64,000 nt of DNA. Origin: Rallus limicola. Its lineage: Eukaryota; Chordata; Aves; Gruiformes; Rallidae. The notes under the pieces are model-generated. The model saw only the letters and a list, made by a program, of their open reading frames with translations. It was not told the origin of the DNA and searched no databases. The position numbers were made by a program, and so were the translations under genes. Below, piece after piece: positions 12,131-23,800 of the stretch (positions are counted from its first letter, which is position 1; each line of letters begins with the position of its first letter). The stretch covers positions 1 through 64,000 of the forward strand of contig JAKCOZ010000598.1 in assembly GCA_022605955.1 (NCBI GenBank). The letters are read 5' to 3'.

Positions 12131-13077
12131 TGCTTGTGTGTCCTGTTAGGAGGTTTCAGACAAGCTATGCCTTTCAGGCCTAGCTTCTTTACTTTGGGAG
12201 TTATTGCTGGACGTTTAGCATGTTTTGAACTGCAGTCTGCTAGGGCCGAGAAAAGCACCGTAGGAGGTTCCAGGCATGTTCCCTCTTTCCAGGCAAAGGA
12301 AAAGGCTGAGAGCCAAAGTGACAGGGTCTGCTTGTCTGTCCTGTTAGGAGGTTTCAGACAAGCTATGCCTTTCAGGCCTAGCTTCTTTACTTTGGGAGTT
12401 ATTGCTGGACGTTTAGCATGTTTTGAACTGCAGTCTGCTAGGGCCGAGAAAAGCACCGTAGGAGGTTCCAGGCATGTTCCCTCTTTCCAGGCAAAGGAAA
12501 AGGCTGAGAGCCAAAGTGACAGGGTCTGCTCGTGTGTCCTGTTAGGAGGTTTCAGACAAGCTATGCCTTTCAGGCCTAGCTTCTTTACTTTGGGAGTTAT
12601 TGCTGGACGTTTAGCATGTTTTGAACTGCAGTCTGCTAGGGCCGAGAAAAGCACCGTAGGAGGTTCCAGGCATGTTCCCTCTTTCCAGGCAAAGGAAAAG
12701 GCTGAGAGCCAAAGTGACAGGGGCTGCTCGTGTGTCCTGTTAGGAGGTTTCAGACAAGCTATGCCTTTCAGGCCTAGCTTCTTTACTTTGGGAGTTATTG
12801 CTGGACGTTTAGCATGTTTTGAACTGCAGTCTGCTAGGGCCGAGAAAAGCACCGTAGGAGGTTCCAGGCATGTTCCCTCTTTCCAGGCAAAGGAAAAGGC
12901 TGAGAGCCAAAGGGACAGGGTCTGCTCGTGTGTCCTGTTAGGAGGTTTCAGACAAGCTATGCCTTTCAGGCCTAGCTTCTTTACTTTGGGAGTTATTGCT
13001 GGACGTTTAGCATGTTTTGAACTGCAGTCTGCTAGGGCCGAGAAAAGCACCGTAGGAGGTTCCAGGCATGTTCCCTC

Positions 13078-13275
13078 TTTCCAGGCAAAGGAAAAGGCTG
13101 AGAGCCAAAGTGACAGGGTCTGCTCGTGTGTCCTGTTAGGAGGTTTCAGACAAGCTATGCCTTTCAGGCCTAGCTTCTTTACTTTGGGAGTTATTGCTGG
13201 ACGTTTAGCATGTTTTGAACTGCAGTCTGCTAGGGCCGAGAAAAGCACCGTAGGAGGTTCCAGGCATGTTCCCTC
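13078..13275. repeat. Reference consensus monomer (S type, 198 bp)
   Basis: This monomer matches the commonest base at every site in the S blocks and serves as a coordinate reference. It is 50% GC (99 of 198) and has four CpGs: in CTCGTG, GACGTT, GCCGAG and ACCGTAG. Landmarks in order are TTTCCAGGCA at 1, GTCTGCTCGTG at 41, TTAGGAGG at 59, AGGCCT (StuI site) at 89, CTGCAG (PstI site, inside the 8-bp palindrome ACTGCAGT) at 143, GCACCGTAGG at 168 and TTCCAGGCA at 181. No promoter, polyadenylation signal or RNA polymerase III box is evident. No CENP-B box (core TTCG..4 nt..A..2 nt..CGGG) is present on either strand. Confidence 0.9.
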
Positions 13276-16200
13276 TTTCCAGGCAAAGGAAAAGGCTGAG
13301 AGCCAAAGTGACAGGGTCTGCTCGTGTGTCCTGTTAGGAGGTTTCAGACAAGCTATGCCTTTCAGGCCTAGCTTCTTTACTTTGGGAGTTATTGCTGAAC
13401 GTTTAGCATGTTTTGAACTGCAGTCTGCTAGGGCCGAGAAAAGCACCGTAGGAGGTTCCAGGCATGTTCCCTCTTTCCAGGCAAAGGAAAAGGCTGAGAG
13501 CCAAAGGGACAGGGTCTGCTCGTGTGTCCTGTTAGGAGGTTTCAGACAAGCTATGCCTTTCAGGCCTAGCTTCTTTACTTTGGCAGTTATTGCTGGACGT
13601 TTAGCATGTTTTGAACTGCAGTCTGCTAGGGCCGAGAAAAGCACCGTAGGAGGTTCCAGGCATGTTCCCTCTTTCCAGGCAAAGGAAAAGGCTGAGAGCC
13701 AAAGTGACAGGGTCTGCTCGTGTGTCCTGTTAGGAGGTTTCAGACAAGCTATGCCTTTCAGGCCTAGCTTCTTTACTTTGGGAGTTATTGCTGGACGTTT
13801 AGCATGTTTTGAACTGCAGTCTGCTAGGGCCGAGAAAAGCACCGTAGGAGGTTCCAGGCATGTTCCCTCTTTCCAGGCAAAGGAAAAGGCTGAGAGCCAA
13901 AGTGACAGGGTCTGCTCGTGTGTCCTGTTAGGAGGTTTCAGACAAGCTATGCCTTTCAGGCCTAGCTTCTTTACTTTGGGAGTTATTGCTGGACGGTTAG
14001 CATGTTTTGAACTGCAGTCTGCTAGGGCCGAGAAAAGCACCGTAGGAGGTTCCAGGCATGTTCCCTCTTTCCAGGCAAAGGAAAAGGCTGAGAGCCAAAG
14101 TGACAGGGTCTGCTCGTGTGTCCTGTTAGGAGGTTTCAGACAAGCTATGCCTTTCAGGCCTAGCTTCTTTACTTTGGGAGTTATTGCTGGACGTTTAGCA
14201 TGTTTTGAACTGCAGTCTGCTAGGGCCGAGAAAAGCACCGTAGGAGGTTCCAGGCATGTTCCCTCTTTCCAGGCAAAGGAAAAGGCTGAGAGCCAAAGTG
14301 ACAGGGGCTGCTCGTGTGTCCTGTTAGGAGGTTTCAGACAAGCTATGCCTTTCAGGCCTAGCTTCTTTACTTTGGGAGTTATTGCTGGACGTTTAGCATG
14401 TTTTGAACTGCAGTCTGCTAGGGCCGAGAAAAGCACCGTAGGAGGTTCCAGGCATGTTCCCTCTTTCCAGGCAAAGGAAAAGGCTGAGAGCCAAAGTGAC
14501 AGGGTCTGCTCGTGTGTCCTGTTAGGAGGTTTCAGACAAGCTATGCCTTTCAGGCCTAGCTTCTTTACTTTGGGAGTTATTGCTGGACGTTTAGCATGTT
14601 TTGAACTGCAGTCTGCTAGGGCCGAGAAAAGCACCGTAGGAGGTTCCAGGCATGTTCCCTCTTTCCAGGCAAAGGAAAAGGCTGAGAGCCAAAGTGACAG
14701 GGTCTGCTCGTGTGTCCTGTTAGGAGGTTTCAGACAAGCTATGCCTTTCAGGCCTAGCTTCTTTACTTTGGCAGTTATTGCTGGACGTTTAGCATGTTTT
14801 GAACTGCAGTCTGCTAGGGCCGAGAAAAGCACCGTAGGAGGTTCCAGGCATGTTCCCTCTTTCCAGGCAAAGGAAAAGGCTGAGAGCCAAAGTGACAGGG
14901 TCTGCTCGTGTGTCCTGTTAGGAGGTTTCAGACAAGCTATGCCTTTCAGGCCTAGCTTCTTTACTTTGGGAGTTATTGCTGGACGGTTAGCATGTTTTGA
15001 ACTGCAGTCTGCTAGGGCCGAGAAAAGCACCGTAGGAGGTTCCAGGCATGTTCCCTCTTTCCAGGCAAAGGAAAAGGCTGAGAGCCAAAGTGACAGGGTC
15101 TGCTCGTGTGTCCTGTTAGGAGGTTTCAGACAAGCTATGCCTTTCAGGCCTAGCTTCTTTACTTTGGGAGTTATTGCTGGACGTTTAGCATGTTTTGAAC
15201 TGCAGTCTGCTAGGGCCGAGAAAAGCACCGTAGGAGGTTCCAGGCATGTTCCCTCTTTCCAGGCAAAGGAAAAGGCTGAGAGCCAAAGTGACAGGGGCTG
15301 CTCGTGTGTCCTGTTAGGAGGTTTCAGACAAGCTATGCCTTTCAGGCCTAGCTTCTTTACTTTGGGAGTTATTGCTGGACGTTTAGCATGTTTTGAACTG
15401 CAGTCTGCTAGGGCCGAGAAAAGCACCGTAGGAGGTTCCAGGCATGTTCCCTCTTTCCAGGCAAAGGAAAAGGCTGAGAGCCAAAGGGACGGGGTCTGCT
15501 CGTGTGTCCTGTTAGGAGGTTTCAGACAAGCTATGCCTTTCAGGCCTAGCTTCTTTACTTTGGGAGTTATTGCTGGACGTTTAGCATGTTTTGAACTGCA
15601 GTCTGCTAGGGCCGAGAAAAGCACCGTAGGAGGTTCCAGGCATGTTCCCTCTTTCCAGGCAAAGGAAAAGGCTGAGAGCCAAAGTGACAGGGTCTGCTCG
15701 TGTGTCCTGTTAGGAGGTTTCAGACAAGCTATGCCTTTCAGGCCTAGCTTCTTTACTTTGGGAGTTATTGCTGGACGTTTAGCATGTTTTGAACTGCAGT
15801 CTGCTAGGGCCGAGAAAAGCACCGTAGGAGGTTCCAGGCATGTTCCCTCTTTCCAGGCAAAGGAAAAGGCTGAGAGCCAAAGTGACAGGGTCTGCTCGTG
15901 TGTCCTGTTAGGAGGTTTCAGACAAGCTATGCCTTTCAGGCCTAGCTTCTTTACTTTGGCAGTTATTGCTGGACGTTTAGCATGTTTTGAACTGCAGTCT
16001 GCTAGGGCCGAGAAAAGCACCGTAGGAGGTTCCAGGCATGTTCCCTCTTTCCAGGCAAAGGAAAAGGCTGAGAGCCAAAGTGACAGGGTCTGCTCGTGTG
16101 TCCTGTTAGGAGGTTTCAGACAAGCTATGCCTTTCAGGCCTAGCTTCTTTACTTTGGGAGTTATTGCTGGACGTTTAGCATGTTTTGAACTGCAGTCTGC

Positions 16201-16679
16201 TAGGGCCGAGAAAAGCACCGTAGGAGGTTCCAGGCATGTTCCCTCTTTCCAGGCAAAGGGAAAAGGCTGAGAGCCAAAGTGACAGGGTCTGCTCGTGTGT
16301 CCTGTTAGGAGGTTTCAGACAAGCTATGCCTTTCAGGCCTAGCTTCTTTACTTTGGGAGTTATTGCTGGACGTTTAGCATGTTTTGAACTGCAGTCTGCT
16401 AGGGCCGAGAAAAGCACCGTAGGAGGTTCCAGGCATGTTCCCTCTTTCCAGGCAAAGGAAAAGGCTGAGAGCCAAAGTGACAGGGTCTGCTCGTGTGTCC
16501 TGTTAGGAGGTTTCAGACAAGCTATGCCTTTCAGGCCTAGCTTCTTTACTTTGGGAGTTATTGCTGGACGTTTAGCATGTTTTGAACTGCAGTCTGCTAG
16601 GGCCGAGAAAAGCACCGTAGGAGGTTCCAGGCATGTTCCCTCTTTCCAGGCAAAGGAAAAGGCTGAGAGCCAAAGTGAC

Positions 16680-19600
16680 AGGGTCTGCTCGTGTGTCCTC
16701 TTAGGAGGTTTCAGACAAGCTATGCCTTTCAGGCCTAGCTTCTTTACTTTGGGAGTTATTGCTGGACGTTTAGCATGTTTTGAACTGCAGTCTGCTAGGG
16801 CCGAGAAAAGCACCGTAGGAGGTTCCAGGCATGTTCCCTCTTTCCAGGCAAAGGAAAAGGCTGAGAGCCAAAGTGACAGGGTCTGCTCGTGTGTCCTGTT
16901 AGGAGGTTTAAGACAAGCTATGCCTTTCAGGCCTAGCTTCTTTACTTTGGGAGTTATTGCTGGACGTTTAGCATGTTTTGAACTGCAGTCTGCTAGGGCC
17001 GAGAAAAGCACCGTAGGAGGTTCCAGGCATGTTCCCTCTTTCCAGGCAAAGGAAAAGGCTGAGAGCCAAAGTGACAGGGTCTGCTCGTGTGTCCTGTTAG
17101 GAGGTTTCAGACAAGCTATGCCTTTCAGGCCTAGCTTCTTTACTTTGGGAGTTATTGCTGGACGTTTAGCATGTTTTGAACTGCAGTCTGCTAGGGCCGA
17201 GAAAAGCACCGTAGGAGGTTCCAGGCATGTTCCCTCTTTCCAGGCAAAGGAAAAGGCTGAGAGCCAAAGTGACAGGGTCTGCTCGTGTGTCCTGTTAGGA
17301 GGTTTCAGACAAGCTATGCCTTTCAGGCCTAGCTTCTTTTCTTTGGGAGTTATTGCTGGACGTTTAGCATGTTTTGAACTGCAGTCTGCTAGGGCCGAGA
17401 AAAGCACCGTAGGAGGTTCCAGGCATGTTCCCTCTTTCCAGGCAAAGGGAAAAGGCTGAGAGCCAAAGTGACAGGGTCTACTCGTGTGTCCTGTTAGGAG
17501 GTTTCAGACAAGCTATGCCTTTCAGGCCTAGCTTCTTTACTTTGGGAGTTATTGCTGGACGTTTAGCATGTTTTGAACTGCAGTCTGCTAGGGCCGAGAA
17601 AAGCACCGTAGGAGGTTCCAGGCATGTTCCCTCTTTCCAGGCAAAGGAAAAGGCTGAGAGCCAAAGTGACAGGGTCTGCTCGTGTGTCCTGTTAGGAGGT
17701 TTCAGACAAGCTATGCCTTTCAGGCCTAGCTTCTTTACTTTGGCAGTTATTGCTGGACGTTTAGCATGTTTTGAACTGCAGTCTGCTAGGGCCGAGAAAA
17801 GCACCGTAGGAGGTTCCAGGCATGTTCCCTCTTTCCAGGCAAAGGAAAAGGCTGAGAGCCAAAGTGACAGGGTCTGCTCGTGTGTCCTGTTAGGAGGTTT
17901 CAGACAAGCTATGCCTTTCAGGCCTAGCTTCTTTACTTTGGGAGTTATTGCTGGACGTTTAGCATGTTTTGAACTGCAGTCTGCTAGGGCCGAGAAAAGC
18001 ACCGTAGGAGGTTCCAGGCATGTTCCCTCTTTCCAGGCAAAGGGAAAAGGCTGAGAGCCAAAGTGACAGGGTCTGCTCGTGTGTCCTGTTAGGAGGTTTC
18101 AGACAAGCTATGCCTTTCAGGCCTAGCTTCTTTACTTTGGGAGTTATTGCTGGACGTTGAGCATGTTTTGAACTGCAGTCTGCTAGGGCCGAGAAAAGCA
18201 CCGTAGGAGGTTCCAGGCATGTTCCCTCTTTCCAGGCAAAGGGAAAAGGCTGAGAGCCAAAGTGACAGGGTCTGCTCGTGTGTCCTGTTAGGAGGTTTCA
18301 GACAAGCTATGCCTTTCAGGCCTAGCTTCTTTACTTTGGGAGTTATTGCTGGACGTTTAGCATGTTTTGAACTGCAGTCTGCTAGGGCCGAGAAAAGCAC
18401 CGTAGGAGGTTCCAGGCATGTTCCCTCTTTCCAGGCAAAGGAAAAGGCTGAGAGCCAAAGTGACAGGGTCTGCTCGTGTGTCCTGTTAGGAGGTTTCAGA
18501 CAAGCTATGCCTTTCAGGCCTAGCTTCTTTACTTTGGGAGTTATTGCTGGACGTTTAGCATGTTTTGAACTGCAGTCTGCTAGGGCCGAGAAAAGCACCG
18601 TAGGAGGTTCCAGGCATGTTCCCTCTTTCCAGGCAAAGGAAAAGGCTGAGAGCCAAAGTGACAGGGTCTGCTCGTGTGTCCTGTTAGGAGGTTTCAGACA
18701 AGCTATGCCTTTCAGGCCTAGCTTCTTTACTTTGGGAGTTATTGCTGGACGTTTAGCATGTTTTGAACTGCAGTCTGCTAGGGCCGAGAAAAGCACCGTA
18801 GGAGGTTCCAGGCATGTTCCCTCTTTCCAGGCAAAGGAAAAGGCTGAGAGCCAAAGTGACAGGGTCTGCTCGTGTGTCCTGTTAGGAGGTTTCAGACAAG
18901 CTATGCCTTTCAGGCCTAGCTTCTTTTCTTTGGGAGTTATTGCTGGACGTTTAGCATGTTTTGAACTGCAGTCTGCTAGGGCCGAGAAAAGCACCGTAGG
19001 AGGTTCCAGGCATGTTCCCTCTTTCCAGGCAAAGGGAAAAGGCTGAGAGCCAAAGTGACAGGGTCTACTCGTGTGTCCTGTTAGGAGGTTTCAGACAAGC
19101 TATGCCTTTCAGGCCTAGCTTCTTTACTTTGGGAGTTATTGCTGGACGTTTAGCATGTTTTGAACTGCAGTCTGCTAGGGCCGAGAAAAGCACCGTAGGA
19201 GGTTCCAGGCATGTTCCCTCTTTCCAGGCAAAGGAAAAGGCTGAGAGCCAAAGTGACAGGGTCTGCTCGTGTGTCCTGTTAGGAGGTTTCAGACAAGCTA
19301 TGCCTTTCAGGCCTAGCTTCTTTACTTTGGGAGTTATTGCTGGACGTTTAGCATGTTTTGAACTGCAGTCTGCTAGGGCCGAGAAAAGCACCGTAGGAGG
19401 TTCCAGGCATGTTCCCTCTTTCCAGGCAAAGGAAAAGGCTGAGAGCCAAAGTGACAGGGGCTGCTCGTGTGTCCTGTTAGGAGGTTTCAGACAAGCTATG
19501 CCTTTCAGGCCTAGCTTCTTTACTTTGGGAGTTATTGCTGGACGTTTAGCATGTTTTGAACTGCAGTCTGCTAGGGCCGAGAAAAGCACCGTAGGAGGTT

Positions 19601-22600
19601 CCAGGCATGTTCCCTCTTTCCAGGCAAAGGAAAAGGCTGAGAGCCAAAGTGACAGGGTCTGCTCGTGTGTCCTGTTAGGAGGTTTCAGACAAGCTATGCC
19701 TTTCAGGCCTAGCTTCTTTACTTTGGGAGTTATTGCTGGACGTTTAGCATGTTTTGAACTGCAGTCTGCTAGGGCCGAGAAAAGCACCGTAGGAGGTTCC
19801 AGGCATGTTCCCTCTTTCCAGGCAAAGGAAAAGGCTGAGAGCCAAAGTGACAGGGTCTGCTCGTGTGTCCTGTTAGGAGGTTTCAGACAAGCTATGCCTT
19901 TCAGGCCTAGCTTCTTTACTTTGGGAGTTATTGCTGGACGTTTAGCATGTTTTGAACTGCAGTCTGCTAGGGCCGAGAAAAGCACCGTAGGAGGTTCCAG
20001 GCATGTTCCCTCTTTCCAGGCAAAGGAAAAGGCTGAGAGCCAAAGTGACAGGGTCTGCTCGTGTGTCCTGTTAGGAGGTTTCAGACAAGCTATGCCTTTC
20101 AGGCCTAGCTTCTTTTCTTTGGGAGTTATTGCTGGACGTTTAGCATGTTTTGAACTGCAGTCTGCTAGGGCCGAGAAAAGCACCGTAGGAGGTTCCAGGC
20201 ATGTTCCCTCTTTCCAGGCAAAGGGAAAAGGCTGAGAGCCAAAGTGACAGGGTCTACTCGTGTGTCCTGTTAGGAGGTTTCAGACAAGCTATGCCTTTCA
20301 GGCCTAGCTTCTTTACTTTGGGAGTTATTGCTGGACGTTTAGCATGTTTTGAACTGCAGTCTGCTAGGGCCGAGAAAAGCACCGTAGGAGGTTCCAGGCA
20401 TGTTCCCTCTTTCCAGGCAAAGGAAAAGGCTGAGAGCCAAAGTGACAGGGTCTGCTCGTGTGTCCTGTTAGGAGGTTTCAGACAAGCTATGCCTTTCAGG
20501 CCTAGCTTCTTTACTTTGGGAGTTATTGCTGGACGTTTAGCATGTTTTGAACTGCAGTCTGCTAGGGCCGAGAAAAGCACCGTAGGAGGTTCCAGGCATG
20601 TTCCCTCTTTCCAGGCAAAGGAAAAGGCTGAGAGCCAAAGTGACAGGGTCTGCTCGTGTGTCCTGTTAGGAGGTTTCAGACAAGCTATGCCTTTCAGGCC
20701 TAGCTTCTTTACTTTGGGAGTTATTGCTGGACGTTTAGCATGTTTTGAACTGCAGTCTGCTAGGGCCGAGAAAAGCACCGTAGGAGGTTCCAGGCATGTT
20801 CCCTCTTTCCAGGCAAAGGAAAAGGCTGAGAGCCAAAGTGACAGGGTCTGCTCGTGTGTCCTGTTAGGAGGTTTCAGACAAGCTATGCCTTTCAGGCCTA
20901 GCTTCTTTACTTTGGGAGTTATTGCTGGACGTTTAGCATGTTTTGAACTGCAGTCTGCTAGGGCCGAGAAAAGCACCGTAGGAGGTTCCAGGCATGTTCC
21001 CTCTTTCCAGGCAAAGGAAAAGGCTGAGAGCCAAAGTGACAGGGTCTGCTCGTGTGTCCTCTTAGGAGGTTTCAGACAAGCTATGCCTTTCAGGCCTAGC
21101 TTCTTTACTTTGGGAGTTATTGCTGGACGTTTAGCATGTTTTGAACTGCAGTCTGCTAGGGCCGAGAAAAGCACCGTAGGAGGTTCCAGGCATGTTCCCT
21201 CTTTCCAGGCAAAGGAAAAGGCTGAGAGCCAAAGTGACAGGGTCTGCTCGTGTGTCCTGTTAGGAGGTTTAAGACAAGCTATGCCTTTCAGGCCTAGCTT
21301 CTTTACTTTGGGAGTTATTGCTGGACGTTTAGCATGTTTTGAACTGCAGTCTGCTAGGGCCGAGAAAAGCACCGTAGGAGGTTCCAGGCATGTTCCCTCT
21401 TTCCAGGCAAAGGAAAAGGCTGAGAGCCAAAGTGACAGGGTCTGCTCGTGTGTCCTGTTAGGAGGTTTCAGACAAGCTATGCCTTTCAGGCCTAGCTTCT
21501 TTACTTTGGGAGTTATTGCTGGACGTTTAGCATGTTTTGAACTGCAGTCTGCTAGGGCCGAGAAAAGCACCGTAGGAGGTTCCAGGCATGTTCCCTCTTT
21601 CCAGGCAAAGGAAAAGGCTGAGAGCCAAAGTGACAGGGTCTGCTCGTGTGTCCTGTTAGGAGGTTTCAGACAAGCTATGCCTTTCAGGCCTAGCTTCTTT
21701 ACTTTGGGCGTTATTGCTGGACGTTTAGCATGTTTTGAACTGCAGTCTGCTAGGGCTGAGAAAAGCACCATAGGAGGTTCCAGGCATGTTCCCTCTTTCC
21801 AGGCAAAGGAAAAGGCTGAGAGCCAAAGTGACAGGGTCTGCTCGTGTGTCCTGTTAGGAGGTTTCAGACAAGCTATGCCTTTCAGGCCTAGCTTCTTTAC
21901 TTTGGGAGTTATTGCTGGACGTTTAGCATGTTTTGAACTGCAGTCTGCTAGGGCCGAGAAAAGCACCGTAGGAGGTTCCAGGCATGTTCCCTCTTTCCAG
22001 GCAAAGGAAAAGGCTGAGAGCCAAAGTGACAGGGTCTGCTCGTGTGTCCTGTTAGGAGGTTTCAGACAAGCTATGCCTTTCAGGCCTAGCTTCTTTACTT
22101 TGGGAGTTATTGCTGGACGTTTAGCATGTTTTGAACTGCAGTCTGCTAGGGCCGAGAAAAGCACCGTAGGAGGTTCCAGGCATGTTCCCTCTTTCCAGGC
22201 AAAGGAAAAGGCTGAGAGCCAAAGTGACAGGGTCTGCTCGTGTGTCCTGTTAGGAGGTTTCAGACAAGCTATGCCTTTCAGGCCTAGCTTCTTTACTTTG
22301 GGAGTTATTGCTGGACGTTTAGCATGTTTGGAACTGCAGTCTGCTAGGGCCGAGAAAAGCACCGTAGGAGGTTCCAGGCATGTTCCCTCTTTCCAGGCAA
22401 AGGAAAAGGCTGAGAGCCAAAGTGACAGGGTCTGCTCGTGTGTCCTGTTAGGAGGTTTCAGACAAGCTATGCCTTTCAGGCCTAGCTTCTTTTCTTTGTG
22501 AGTTATTGCTGGACGTTTAGCATGTTTTGAACTGCAGTCTGCTAGGGCCGAGAAAAGCACCGTAGGAGGTTCCAGGCATGTTCCCTCTTTCCAGGCAAAG

Positions 22601-23800
22601 GGAAAAGGCTGAGAGCCAAAGTGACAGGGTCTACTCGTGTGTCCTGTTAGGAGGTTTCAGACAAGCTATGCCTTTCAGGCCTAGCTTCTTTACTTTGGGA
22701 GTTATTGCTGGACGTTTAGCATGTTTTGAACTGCAGTCTGCTAGGGCCGAGAAAAGCACCGTAGGAGGTTCCAGGCATGTTCCCTCTTTCCAGGCAAAGG
22801 AAAAGGCTGAGAGCCAAAGTGACAGGGTCTGCTCGTGTGTCCTGTTAGGAGGTTTCAGACAAGCTATGCCTTTCAGGCCTAGCTTCTTTACTTTGGGAGT
22901 TATTGCTGGACGTTTAGCATGTTTGGAACTGCAGTCTGCTAGGGCCGAGAAAAGCACCGTAGGAGGTTCCAGGCATGTTCCCTCTTTCCAGGCAAAGGAA
23001 AAGGCTGAGAGCCAAAGTGACAGGGTCTGCTCGTGTGTCCTGTTAGGAGGTTTCAGACAAGCTATGCCTTTCAGGCCTAGCTTCTTTACTTTGGGAGTTA
23101 TTGCTGGACGGTTAGCATGTTTTGAACTGCAGTCTGCTAGGGCCGAGAAAAGCACCGTAGGAGGTTCCAGGCATGTTCCCTCTTTCCAGGCAAAGGAAAA
23201 GGCTGAGAGCCAAAGTGACAGGGTCTGCTCGTGTGTCCTGTTAGGAGGTTTCAGACAAGCTATGCCTTTCAGGCCTAGCTTCTTTACTTTGGGAGTTATT
23301 GCTGGACGTTTAGCATGTTTTGAACTGCAGTCTGCTAGGGCCGAGAAAAGCACCGTAGGAGGTTCCAGGCATGTTCCCTCTTTCCAGGCAAAGGAAAAGG
23401 CTGAGAGCCAAAGTGACAGGGTCTGCTCGTGTGTCCTGTTAGGAGGTTTCAGACAAGCTATGCCTTTCAGGCCTAGCTTCTTTACTTTGGGAGTTATTGC
23501 TGGACGTTTAGCATGTTTTGAACTGCAGTCTGCTAGGGCCGAGAAAAGCACCGTAGGAGGTTCCAGGCATGTTCCCTCTTTCCAGGCAAAGGAAAAGGCT
23601 GAGAGCCAAAGTGACAGGGTCTGCTCGTGTGTCCTGTTAGGAGGTTTCAGACAAGCTATGCCTTTAAGGCCTAGCTTCTTTACTTTGGGAGTTACTGCTG
23701 GACGTTTAGCATGTTTTGAACTGCAGTCTGCTAGGGCCGAGAAAAGCACCGTAGGAGGTTCCAGGCATGTTCCCTCTTTCCAGGCAAAGGGAAAAGGCTG
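16680..23800. repeat. About 22-mer higher-order repeat marked by CCTCTTAGG then GTTTAAGAC
   Basis: A monomer with CCTCTTAGG (variant C at 16,700) is followed one monomer later by GTTTAAGAC (about 16,910). The same ordered pair returns at 21,061 and about 21,270. The shift is 4,361 bp, equal to 22 x 198 plus the five G insertions that lie between. The same pair occurs again at 49,784, 54,142 and 58,302 in the last S block. Confidence 0.85.

Larger units (their letters stand above)
1..12483. repeat. L-type monomer block 1 (63 monomers)
   Basis: Monomers here mostly carry CTGCTTGTG where the S blocks carry CTGCTCGTG. Exceptions with the S base lie near 253, 648, 3,025, 3,420, 5,203, 7,183 and 9,163. 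This is the most diverse part of the window: the site after CCTTTCA is TGCC, GTCC or GGCC in mixed order. Further variants include TCCATTTAGG for TCCTGTTAGG, GGTAGCAGGT for GGTTCCAGGC, GCTGAGCGCC for GCTGAGAGCC, GCACTCTG for GCAGTCTG and GAACAGCAG for GAACTGCAG. It contains a 14-mer, a 7-mer and a 5-mer higher-order repeat, listed separately. Higher diversity suggests an older or less recently homogenised section than the S blocks (inference). Confidence 0.85.

Noticed and set aside
13243..13255. CACCRTAG resembling the 3' part of the alpha-satellite pJ-alpha motif, as I recall that motif
   Set aside because: Only 8 positions agree and the T-rich upstream part is replaced by As. A match this short is expected by chance, and the motif was recalled, not looked up.
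13078..13275. CENP-B box
   Set aside because: The required TTCG and CGGG cores do not occur in the consensus on either strand. The one TTCG (about 57,918, from a 1-bp deletion) lacks the rest of the motif.
3118..16218. A 4,366-codon open frame on the minus strand, with a plus-strand mirror of similar size at 11,177-16,270
   Set aside because: It is 66 copies of the satellite unit read in a chance stop-free frame. It starts and ends at monomer variants, has no unique segment, signal, domain or promoter, and is open equally on the opposite strand.
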